Source: Thermoanaerobaculia bacterium
Lineage (GTDB): Bacteria > Acidobacteriota > Thermoanaerobaculia > Multivoradales > JAHEKO01
Assembly: GCA_947259195.1 (NCBI GenBank)
Contig: CAMYLC010000088.1
Location: 1-34,116, forward strand
Length of the DNA stretch: 34,116 nt
Direction of reading: 5' to 3'
Under the pieces are notes generated by a model. That model saw nothing but the letters and a program-made list of their open reading frames with translations, had not been told where the DNA came from and did no database searches. A program made the translations under genes and the position numbers. Positions 7,901 to 13,892 of this stretch are shown piece by piece. The stretch's first letter is position 1, and each line of letters opens with the position of its first letter.

Positions 7901-8302
7901 GGCCCTCATCTGTTCGACTATGAGCGGGTCAGCACCGAGTCGCCATGGCTGGTGTTCCCCGGCAACTACACCCGCTACGGCGATGTTCGGGAGCTGCTCG
8001 AGGACTCTGACGATCGCTCGGTGATCATGGGCCCGGGAGACGAAATGGCACTGGTGTTCGACGCCTCGAGGTTGCCTCCGGTGCAGCCGGGATGGCGACG
8101 CACCCTGTTCCTCGAGAGCCACGGCTGGGACAAGGATGCCGACCGCAATACGGGCGCCGGGGAACAGGTCGAGCCGTTGCCGTTCAGAGCCATGAGCGTC
8201 TACCCCTACCCAGCAGAGGAGAGCTTCCCCGACACGCCACTGCACCGCGAGTATCGGGACAGCTGGCTGACCCGGGTCGTCCCTCCCGACTCGATTCGCT
8301 AG
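4943..8302 (+). CDS. Secreted TPR / FG-GAP (VCBS) / ASPIC-UnbV repeat protein
   Basis: A 1119-residue protein with a Sec signal peptide (residues 1-20, LVFVVALAVTIPIQA). Tetratricopeptide-like helices follow (about 25-200). A beta-propeller of FG-GAP/VCBS repeats (about 280-610) has calcium-binding-type loops such as ADLDNDGHLDL, SDLDRDGDVDL, SDLDNDGLTDL and FDADNDGRMDL. An ASPIC/UnbV domain (about 617-690, GASLEVIHGRAYQYLEV) comes next. The C-terminal ~420 residues begin GSCPFLYAWDGERVRFVTD and contain no motif I can name. Proteins with this architecture are exported and often abundant in environmental Gram-negatives; their function is mostly unknown (binding or carbohydrate-linked roles are proposed). 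The gene stands alone and ends in a CTAG shared with the convergent crotonase. Confidence 0.85.
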   Translation: MKTSTLVFVVALAVTIPIQAAVPDQAVELRNVGNAQLENEQPALAEEAFRQLIEILPDDPLGYANLSIALMRQQKFEEARTRVDEALAKSPGNPEILTIRGEILQWGGQPDEALPEYAKAAKAAPDNVAIQYALYRQATTYAGEGAEAAAAQALEGLVRLRPDNPVLLLQAGQRALQAGDRAGASKIFLRIQETAWQAPAAAMTLIDQILAALEADDMAAARVPALRLENVLKITAMYKEGLREVAPGIQGWPLLHLQGEPLLTSMGEPAKVTFHGQALSTRPIGGAALASGDFDDDQKSDWAFLTTADSTSLEVWLAEDSSQAAASLPAPGAERLLIADLDNDGHLDLIALGSDVVHIFRGQPEGSFEPATETFGLQASGATAGTVLDFDIEGDLDLALFGGKSASGELYRNALRGPLEAVGSKSLPAEGPTSVSDVKASDLDRDGDVDLILAHEGGLTWLDNLRQGQLVDHTTEGGLAGAKAATIVVSSDLDNDGLTDLVAGGAELQVFRNTGGGFEPWNLGAKLETKGDWSSLAVFDADNDGRMDLAMAGPSGVVIAAQRPGPTFETLPTEGAPSSATALAAIDLDQDCDLDLLVGGPEGLTQLENRGGSNNQCMMVRLRGLDKGNSKNNIFGIGASLEVIHGRAYQYLEVTADVTHFGLGQQSTAEILRAVWTNGVPQNRLQPPTNQWIVEEQLLKGSCPFLYAWDGERVRFVTDLLWGAPAGLPVAPGVWASSDPQELVRVDGAEPVEGSYRLMITEELWEAAFFDYVRAWVVDHPDDLEVASNLRIVPGRTLPEAVLATRDLQPVAQAWDASGADVTARVATRDGVFADGWVRSAYQGVAAEPWELTFDLGGSPSSAIRLHLDGWIFPSDASLNLAVAQRPDLATWPPRLEVETEDGWQVLMPSMGFPAGKAKTMVVDTPALPEGATRLRIVGTQWLSWDRIAWSTATADDEPIVRAQLAPVAADLHYRGFSEMVRQAPNGPHLFDYERVSTESPWLVFPGNYTRYGDVRELLEDSDDRSVIMGPGDEMALVFDASRLPPVQPGWRRTLFLESHGWDKDADRNTGAGEQVEPLPFRAMSVYPYPAEESFPDTPLHREYRDSWLTRVVPPDSIR

Positions 8303-9045
8303 AGATTCTCTGCGACGAATCGACGGATGGTGTCGAGCGCCTCCTCCCCGAACCAGAGTTCCTCGGCAGCGGACTCGTGCAGCGCGGTCAAGCGCTCGAT
8401 TCGTGCGAGCAGCGGAGCTGTCAGCTGACGTTTCGTCATCGCAAAGACCGGCGGTCGAATTCGCGCCAACCTCTCCCCCAGCTCCAGAGACCGTCGGTCG
8501 AGATCGTCAGGCGGCAGCACTTCATCCACGAGACCGGCATCGAGAGCCTCCTCCGCCGAGAGCAGCGAAGACTCGTAGACCAGACGCCGTAGATAGCGGC
8601 CATCCACCACTTCGCGGACCGGTTCCAGGGCAGCCGTGGGAAATGGAACACCGACCAAAAGCTCGGTTACTCCGATGCGGCCACCGCTCGAGGCCATGAG
8701 GCGAGCGTCACAGGTACAAGGCAAGATGCATCCGCCGGCGATGGCGTGTCCGTTGATGGCCGCAACCGTCGGTCGCGGAAACCGGAGCAATCTCAGAAGC
8801 AGGCGGGTCAGGACCTCCAGCAACGACCTAACGTAGTCGGCTCCTCCATCGACGATTGCTTGCAGGTCGAGGCCGGCCGAAAAGGCCCGACCCTCGCCTG
8901 TCAGGACCACAGCTCGCCACGGACCCTCTTCCAGAGCCACCAATTGATCGTCGAGAGCTTGCAGCAGCTCCGTATCCAGTGAGTTCACCTTGCCGTGCCG
9001 CAGTCGCAGCACCTCCACATTTCCTGCGGTTTCTCTGTCAATCAT
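8299..9045 (-). CDS. Enoyl-CoA hydratase/isomerase (crotonase) family protein
   Basis: A 248-residue crotonase-fold protein. The first oxyanion-hole segment is GRAFSAGLDLQAI and the second is NGHAIAGGCILPCTCDARL. IGVTELLVGVPFPTAALE places a glutamate near the position of the first catalytic Glu of hydratases. The position of the second catalytic Glu is not clearly matched, so isomerase or another crotonase chemistry on an acyl-CoA is possible. I chose the ATG at 9045 because GGAGGAAG lies 5-6 bases upstream; a longer form starting at 9126 has no such site. It is monocistronic and convergent with the FG-GAP gene, sharing a CTAG stop. Confidence 0.85.
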   Translation of the reverse strand: MIDRETAGNVEVLRLRHGKVNSLDTELLQALDDQLVALEEGPWRAVVLTGEGRAFSAGLDLQAIVDGGADYVRSLLEVLTRLLLRLLRFPRPTVAAINGHAIAGGCILPCTCDARLMASSGGRIGVTELLVGVPFPTAALEPVREVVDGRYLRRLVYESSLLSAEEALDAGLVDEVLPPDDLDRRSLELGERLARIRPPVFAMTKRQLTAPLLARIERLTALHESAAEELWFGEEALDTIRRFVAENL

Positions 9046-9080
9046 GCGACTTCCTCCATCTTTTCGGATGAGTGCCAGCC

Positions 9081-9106
9081 GAATCTTTGAATCAGAATTT
9101 TGAATC
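9081..9106. repeat. Direct repeats of GAATC / TTTGAATC
   Basis: GAATC occurs at 9081-9085, 9089-9093 and 9102-9106; the last two are part of the longer direct repeat TTTGAATC (9086-9093 and 9099-9106). They lie upstream of the crotonase start on one strand and about 95-120 bp upstream of the sigma-54 promoter candidate on the other. They could be an activator or operator site for either. The evidence is only the repetition in an AT-richer stretch. Confidence 0.35.
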
Positions 9107-9198
9107 CCTCCATCATCCCCTGTCACTTTGCTGCCATTAATTGACAGTTCGCCTATTCATAGCAGCATGGGAATAAGTGTTTTCAAGCCTCTTCACCC

Positions 9199-9215
9199 TT
9201 GGCACGCTTCCTGCT
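9199..9215 (+). promoter_or_regulatory. Sigma-54 (RpoN) -24/-12 promoter candidate
   Basis: TTGGCACG, four bases, then CTGCT matches the RpoN consensus TGGCACG-N4-TTGCW at all specified positions but one. GG (9201-9202) and GC (9213-9214) are exactly 10 bases apart as required. A start near 9226 would leave a leader of about 45 bases before the zinc-ribbon gene at 9272. Sigma-54 promoters need an AAA+ activator; none is encoded in this window. Confidence 0.65.
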
Positions 9216-9271
9216 GTATATCTCAGGTGAACTGAGAGAAACGCCACAATGCGAGCTGGAGAAAGCACTCG

Positions 9272-9484
9272 ATGAATCGGAACTCTCCACACCGTTGCCC
9301 GGATTGCGGGTCCCTTACCGACAAGTTTCTCTGCGAGCGGTGCGCAAAGGTTTGCGAGAACCTTACCGCTTCCGGGGAGTACTACAGGTACTGGGTCCGT
9401 CGATATCAACCGAGCGCCAAAGAGAAGACCGAAGAGTCGGGATCCGAACCTCGGCAGCAAAGCCCAAGTCCAAGCTTGAGGTAA
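9272..9484 (+). CDS. Zinc-ribbon miniprotein, unknown function
   Basis: A 70-residue protein. The N-terminal half carries five cysteines in the arrangement C9-P-D-C12, C21-E-R-C24 and C28, which looks like a small treble-clef or zinc-ribbon site. The C-terminal 25 residues are charged, serine/proline-rich and probably disordered. GGAGAAAG is 6 bases upstream of the ATG. The stop TAA overlaps the next ATG as TAATG, so the next gene is probably translated by reinitiation. It lies directly downstream of the sigma-54 promoter candidate. I do not recognise the family. A nucleic-acid or protein-docking role would fit but is inference. Confidence 0.65.
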   Translation: MNRNSPHRCPDCGSLTDKFLCERCAKVCENLTASGEYYRYWVRRYQPSAKEKTEESGSEPRQQSPSPSLR

Positions 9485-9747
9485 TGGCCATGGAACAACC
9501 CAGAGAACTCGTCGTAGCTGAGCTCAGGCACTGTCCCCCACCATCGATCGATGCGGTGGCAGATGCCCTTCTGCAACTTGCCGTGCGCGACAGCGCCATC
9601 AGTCAGGACGAAGCCACTGAGTTGCTGAATTGGGATCTGATCACGATCGCTGAGTACCTGGCCCTCCGACTCCAACAGGATGGCCTGCTGTCCTCCGAAG
9701 AGGTGCATGACATTCTCCTGACGCACGCCTCGGACCTTTGTCACTGA
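9484..9747 (+). CDS. Small protein of unknown function, paralog A
   Basis: An 87-residue acidic, helix-rich soluble protein. The core WDLITIAEYLALRLQQDGLL is clearly shared with the 86-residue protein at 11736-11996 (WDLTTIAEFLALRLQSEGLL), and the similarity extends from about residue 18 to the C-terminus. The two DNA sequences differ at many third positions, so the duplication is old and the protein sequence has been conserved. The ATG at 9484 overlaps the zinc-ribbon stop (TAATG), which argues for this start over any upstream in-frame start. No catalytic motif, membrane segment or signal peptide is visible. Function unknown. Confidence 0.7.
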   Translation: MAMEQPRELVVAELRHCPPPSIDAVADALLQLAVRDSAISQDEATELLNWDLITIAEYLALRLQQDGLLSSEEVHDILLTHASDLCH

Positions 9748-9752
9748 CCTCA

Positions 9753-9782
9753 CGGCGGCCACGGTCAAAGCCGGGGCCGCCG
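9753..9782 (+). terminator. Stem-loop after the small-gene pair
   Basis: CGGCGGCC (9753-9760) pairs perfectly with GGCCGCCG (9775-9782) around a 14-base loop, 6 bases after the paralog A stop. No U-tract follows, so it may be a weak or Rho-assisted terminator or an mRNA-stabilising hairpin before the DUF362 gene. Confidence 0.4.
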
Positions 9783-9861
9783 CCTGGGACCCACCACCCC
9801 CACTTTATAGTTTCACAGTCGCGCAGTGGTACACTCCCGCCCACTTCCAAGGGTGAAGTCG

Positions 9862-11148
9862 ATGACGAAATCGCGCGTAGCCATCTTGAAAACCGAACCT
9901 CGGTCGGTGCTTGCCGACTACAGTGAGCTGATGCACCTGGCCGGTTACAGACAAGTCATCGCTGCCGACGCCGACACCGCGCTCAAGGTGAACATTTCGT
10001 GGCATTTCTTCTACCCGGGCAGCTCCACCACGCCGTGGCAGCTCGACGGTGTGATTCGAACGATGCTGCAGGACGGATACGACCCTGCCCTGATCCACGC
10101 CTGTCACAACCGGACGGTCGTCATCGACGCTCATCTGGGTGAGCGCGAGAACAAACAACTGCCTGTGGTCGAAGCTCATGGACTCGACAACGTCCATCTG
10201 TACGAAGGTGAAGAATGGATCCACATTCGCGATGCCGTCGGTGATCTGACGGACGACTTCCTCTGCCTGAACGAGGTCTACCCGAAAGGATTCCACATCC
10301 CCCGACGCTTCATCGGCGAGAACATCATCCATCTGCCGACGGTGAAGACGCATGTTTTCACGACGACCACTGGCGCCATGAAGAACGCCTTCGGTGGTCT
10401 CCTCAACGAGAAGCGGCACTGGACCCATCCGGTGATCCACGAGACTCTGGTCGATCTCCTGATGATTCAGAAGAAGATCCATCGCGGCGTCTTCGCGGTC
10501 ATGGATGGCACCTTTGCAGGCGACGGTCCCGGACCGAGGTGCATGATCCCGCACGTCAAGAACGTGATCCTCGCAAGCTCGGATCAGGTGGCCATCGACG
10601 CGGTGGCGGCCGCCCTGATGGGTTTCGACCCCATGGAGATTCGCTTCATCCGGCTGGCCCACGAGCTCGGGCTCGGCTGTGGAGACCTGCGAGAGATCGA
10701 GCTGGTCGGCGACGAGTCGGCGGCAGCCGAACGCTGGAATTTCGTCGGGCCGTTCAAGAAGATGACCTTCGCCTCGCGCATGCAGCACAAGATCTACTGG
10801 GGCCCCCTCAAGAAGCCCATCGAGTGGTCCCTGAAGACCGTGCTGGCGCCCTGGGCCTATGCCGCGAGCGTGCTGTACCACGACACCTTCTGGTATCCGT
10901 TCAAGGCCAAGAAGCAGATGGCCGAGGTCCTGGAAAGCCAGTGGGGGCGCCTGTTCCGCGATTGGGAGAACCTGCAAGCCGACGGCAGGGGCTTTCCCCA
11001 AGTCGGCGATGCTCCTGCCGAGCTGAAGCGCACCGGACTGGCTGCCTTCTGGACTTCCCTGGGAATCCTGGGAACCTGCCTCAAGGAGGCGCCCGAGATC
11101 GCCCAACGGCGCAGGATGTCGGCTACTTCCAAGCCCAGTAAACCCTAA
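9862..11148 (+). CDS. DUF362-domain protein
   Basis: A 428-residue soluble protein. The DUF362 signature is the central block VFAVMDGTFAGDGPGP (about 212-227), then ILASSDQVAIDAVAAALMGF and RLAHELGLGCGD, plus an upstream segment HLPTVKTHVFTTTTGAMKN with the conserved Lys-Thr and GAMKN residues. Some DUF362 proteins are fused to ferredoxin domains and annotated as iron-sulfur or redox proteins. Here no CxxC cluster motif is present, so a redox role is not supported by the sequence. The C-terminal ~170 residues, including an aromatic stretch (YHDTFWYPF), go beyond the core. GGGTGAAG precedes the ATG at 9862. It is followed 14 bases later by a small membrane-anchored protein, probably co-transcribed. 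Confidence 0.75.
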   Translation: MTKSRVAILKTEPRSVLADYSELMHLAGYRQVIAADADTALKVNISWHFFYPGSSTTPWQLDGVIRTMLQDGYDPALIHACHNRTVVIDAHLGERENKQLPVVEAHGLDNVHLYEGEEWIHIRDAVGDLTDDFLCLNEVYPKGFHIPRRFIGENIIHLPTVKTHVFTTTTGAMKNAFGGLLNEKRHWTHPVIHETLVDLLMIQKKIHRGVFAVMDGTFAGDGPGPRCMIPHVKNVILASSDQVAIDAVAAALMGFDPMEIRFIRLAHELGLGCGDLREIELVGDESAAAERWNFVGPFKKMTFASRMQHKIYWGPLKKPIEWSLKTVLAPWAYAASVLYHDTFWYPFKAKKQMAEVLESQWGRLFRDWENLQADGRGFPQVGDAPAELKRTGLAAFWTSLGILGTCLKEAPEIAQRRRMSATSKPSKP

Positions 11149-11162
11149 GAGGAAAATCGCTC

Positions 11163-11630
11163 ATGCTCTCAAAACTCGTCTCCCTCGCAGTGGTCATGGC
11201 CATCATCTATTTCGCTCTTACCCGCGGCCTGCCCTGGATTCGAGAGCAGGTTGCGCCGACCGCCCGCAGCTATCAAGCTACGGACGGTGACACGTCCGAT
11301 CCCGCCTGGTCCTGTATCGAGAGAGTCGCCCAAGCCAACGACAGCCTGGGCCAACTGGTACGGAGATTCAGCACCGGACCGACCGATGTGGATGAGTGGT
11401 CTACCGCCAGCTGGGATGTCGAGGCCGAGATTCGTGACGCCGAGATGACATGCTCCTGTCCTGCCGAAGCCTGCAGCAAAGCGGCTGAGGCCGCCGGTGA
11501 GTTACGCGCGATGTTCTCGCAATTCGATGCCACGGCCCGGGGCACCGCCACCACCTACAGCAACCCAGCTCGCAACCAGGAGCGGGTCTTCAACCTCCTC
11601 GACGAGGCCCGATCCCTGGCCGGCTTCTGA
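11163..11630 (+). CDS. Small membrane-anchored protein of unknown function
   Basis: A 155-residue protein with an N-terminal hydrophobic segment (residues 4-22, KLVSLAVVMAIIYFALTRG), most likely a signal anchor. The remainder is polar and predicted helical, with one isolated Cys (WSCIERV) and a cluster TCSCPAEAC. AAGAGGAAAA lies 8-15 bases before the ATG. It follows the DUF362 gene by 14 bases, suggesting one transcript. The Cys cluster could form disulfides if the domain is periplasmic. I do not recognise the family. Confidence 0.6.
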   Translation: MLSKLVSLAVVMAIIYFALTRGLPWIREQVAPTARSYQATDGDTSDPAWSCIERVAQANDSLGQLVRRFSTGPTDVDEWSTASWDVEAEIRDAEMTCSCPAEACSKAAEAAGELRAMFSQFDATARGTATTYSNPARNQERVFNLLDEARSLAGF

Positions 11631-11652
11631 CTCAGCACACTCTCCCACCCCA

Positions 11653-11676
11653 CCGCAGTGGAGAAGCTAACTGCGG
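11653..11676 (+). terminator. Stem-loop between small genes
   Basis: CCGCAGT (11653-11659) and ACTGCGG (11670-11676) form a perfect 7-bp stem with a 10-base loop, 23 bases after the stop of the membrane-anchored protein. No T-run follows. It may be a weak terminator or a processing hairpin ahead of the gene at 11736. Confidence 0.35.
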
Positions 11677-11735
11677 CCACCTACCGATTACGCGAGGATG
11701 GTCGCAGCCGGACATGAACTACCGCGGACTTACCG

Positions 11736-11996
11736 ATGTCACTACAGCTACCTGGAATTGACAGCGCCCTCCAAGCCGCACCCGAGGGTAGGCCAGTGAT
11801 CGACACCCTGGCCGAATTTCTCCTCTTCCTCGCCATCCGGCACGAGGCCCTGAGCCCCATGGAGGCTCAGAAGTTGGCCTTGTGGGATCTGACAACGATC
11901 GCAGAGTTTCTCGCCCTTCGACTGCAAAGTGAAGGTCTTCTCACCCCCGACCAGTGCGAGAGCGTGCTGGGGCACGCCGAAGAGAACACCCACTAG
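11736..11996 (+). CDS. Small protein of unknown function, paralog B
   Basis: An 86-residue protein homologous to the one at 9484-9747. Both have the order ID..A..LL.LA.R...(I/L)S...A..L..WDL.TIAE.LALRLQ..GLL. The start is uncertain: the ATG at 11736 lacks a clear ribosome-binding site, and an in-frame GTG near 11796 (preceded by GAGGGTAGG) would give a shorter protein starting at the region conserved with paralog A. A 15-codon reading frame at 11714-11761 overlaps the ATG in another frame and might affect its translation. No known domain, signal or membrane segment. The two paralogs bracket the DUF362 gene and the membrane-anchored protein. Confidence 0.65.
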   Translation: MSLQLPGIDSALQAAPEGRPVIDTLAEFLLFLAIRHEALSPMEAQKLALWDLTTIAEFLALRLQSEGLLTPDQCESVLGHAEENTH

Positions 11997-12069
11997 TCGT
12001 CTAGTATGCTTCGTCGTTTGAATGTCCGAAGCGGCCGGACCTATCCTGGCCGGGGCGGGTGGTGTTTCG

Positions 12070-13821
12070 TCACCAGGTTTTCAGAAACTCCTCCAGCGAC
12101 AACGCATTCACCACATCCGACTTCGAGAGCCAGGCTCGCCTGGCCTGCTCGACGCCGTAGTGCATGAGATCGAGATCCCGAACCCGATGGGCATCGGTGC
12201 TGATGGCGACCTTCAGGCCCATCTCGCGAGCCAACATGAGCTGCGTATCTTTGAGATCCAGTCGTTCCGGATGAGCGTTGAGCTCCACCACCACACCATT
12301 GTCCTTGGCACAGTGCAGCACCTCATCGAGCTGCAGCTCGAACGGCGGTCGCCGGTTGATGAGCCTTCCGGTCGGGTGGGCTAGGATGTCGACCTGTGGG
12401 TGCTGGAGGGCCGCCAGGACCCGCGCCGTCTGCTCGGTCGCGGGCAGTTCGAAGCGGGAGTGGACGGAGACGACCACCAAATCGAGCTCCTCCAACACAT
12501 CGTCGTCCTGGTCCAGCGATCCGTCGGCCAGGATGTCCACTTCCTGACTTCTCAGGATGCGGATCTCGGGGTGCCGCGCCTGAACCTCTTCGATCTCCTC
12601 CCACTGTTCGCGGATGCGTTTGGCGTCGAGTCCGCCGGTCATGGCCAGGGCCTTGCTGTGATCGGTCAGGGCCATGTACTCGTAGCCGCGCGCCGCACAG
12701 GCGGCCACCATCTCCTCGATACTGTTCTTGCCATCCGACCAGGTGGAGTGCATCTGCAAATCGCCCTTCATGTCGGTCAGCTCCAGCAGCACCGGCAGCT
12801 CGCTCTTGGCTGCCGCCTCCACCTCGCCACGATCCTCTCGTAGCTCTGGCGCGATCCAGGGCAGCTCCACGGCAGCATAGACATCCTCTTCGCTTCGACC
12901 GGCGATCAGCTCGCCCGCCCACGGATCCCTCTCCCCCGACACTTGCTGGTCCTCGCCTTCCTCTCGGAATACGCCGTACTCCGAGAGCCTCAGCCTCCTC
13001 TCGAGGGCCCGCTTGCGCAGCTTGATGTTGTGCTCTTTGGAGCCGGTGAAGTAGACGAGCCCCGCGCCATAGCTCGGTTCGGTGAGAATCCGCAGATCGA
13101 CCTCCAGGCCGGACTGCAGCGAGACCCTGCCCCGCGTGCTACCCGACAGCTGCACCTGGGTGACCTTCGAGTACGAAGTGAAGCGATCCATCACCGTCTC
13201 CGCGTTCCTGGCGATGGCTAGAAGATCGATGTCGCCGACCGTCTCCACCCGGCGCCGGTAGCTGCCCGCCACCTCGAGGCGCTCGATCTCCGGGCTCTCC
13301 TGAAGATACTCGAGCAGCGGGGTCACCAACAGATCGGCCTCCACCAGCTTGAAACGACTCCGGTGCTGTCGGAACTGTTCGATACCGATGAGGATCTTCT
13401 GCTGGCTCTTCTCCCCGAATCCGTCCAGGGCCGCGACTTCTCCCGATTCGGCTCTTTGCTCGAGCTCGTCCACGGTTTCGATGCCAAGCTCCTGCCACAG
13501 CTTTTTCGCCTTCTTGGGACCCACACCGGGCAGCTCGATGACGTCGATGAGTGAGCGGGGTATTGTCTCGGCCAGCTCATCGAGAGCCGCGAGGCCACCG
13601 GTTTCAAGCAGTTCGTGAATATGCCTGGCCATCTCCTTGCCGATACCAGGCAGCTGCGTCAAATCGCTCTCTTCCGCCACGAGCCTGCGCATCGGCTCGG
13701 CATGACCATCCACGAAACGAGCGGCATTGCGATAGGCCCGTACCCGAAATGGGTTGGCGTCTTGGATCTCGAGCAGATCTGCCATCTGCGAGAGGACCTG
13801 GGCGATTTCGAGGTTCTCCAT
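12070..13821 (-). CDS. polX: Family X DNA polymerase with PHP domain
   Basis: A 583-residue bacterial/archaeal PolX. Helix-hairpin-helix segments (LTQLPGIGKEMARHI, VIELPGVGPKKAKKL) come first. The nucleotidyltransferase follows: AGSYRRRVETVGDIDLL contains the first two metal-binding aspartates and SGLEVDLRIL the third. The C-terminal PHP domain has GDLQMHSTWSDGKNS, MALTDHSKAL and ISTDAHR metal ligands, which in this family confer 3'-5' exonuclease and AP-endonuclease-like processing. It fills gaps in base-excision repair. Two ATGs six bases apart are possible: the one at 13821 has GGAGG 6 bases upstream, while the one at 13827 abuts that site, so I prefer 13821. Monocistronic here. Confidence 0.95.
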   Translation of the reverse strand: MENLEIAQVLSQMADLLEIQDANPFRVRAYRNAARFVDGHAEPMRRLVAEESDLTQLPGIGKEMARHIHELLETGGLAALDELAETIPRSLIDVIELPGVGPKKAKKLWQELGIETVDELEQRAESGEVAALDGFGEKSQQKILIGIEQFRQHRSRFKLVEADLLVTPLLEYLQESPEIERLEVAGSYRRRVETVGDIDLLAIARNAETVMDRFTSYSKVTQVQLSGSTRGRVSLQSGLEVDLRILTEPSYGAGLVYFTGSKEHNIKLRKRALERRLRLSEYGVFREEGEDQQVSGERDPWAGELIAGRSEEDVYAAVELPWIAPELREDRGEVEAAAKSELPVLLELTDMKGDLQMHSTWSDGKNSIEEMVAACAARGYEYMALTDHSKALAMTGGLDAKRIREQWEEIEEVQARHPEIRILRSQEVDILADGSLDQDDDVLEELDLVVVSVHSRFELPATEQTARVLAALQHPQVDILAHPTGRLINRRPPFELQLDEVLHCAKDNGVVVELNAHPERLDLKDTQLMLAREMGLKVAISTDAHRVRDLDLMHYGVEQARRAWLSKSDVVNALSLEEFLKTW

Positions 13822-13892
13822 CGGCATCCTCCGCCCTGATTCTAGTCCCTGGCTCGGGCTGAGAGTCGAGAGTGCGCTGATAGAGTTGTCGA

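Noticed and set aside
9141..9169. Sigma-70 promoter from TTGACA at 9141
   Set aside because: No acceptable -10 element occurs 16-18 bases downstream; the sigma-54 match nearby is much better.
9137..9460. Minus-strand 107-codon frame opposite the zinc-ribbon gene
   Set aside because: It is antisense to a coupled pair with good start signals and has no ribosome-binding site or recognisable motif.
9805..11106. 433-codon open frame antisense to the DUF362 gene
   Set aside because: It is a shadow of a strongly recognisable coding sequence in GC-rich DNA; the translation is low-complexity with many His/Gln/Arg and has no ribosome-binding site or domain.
12000..12069. Terminator between paralog B and polX
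   Set aside because: Only short GC stems (such as GTCCG/CGGAC) are present, overlapping each other, with no T-run on either strand; not strong enough to annotate.
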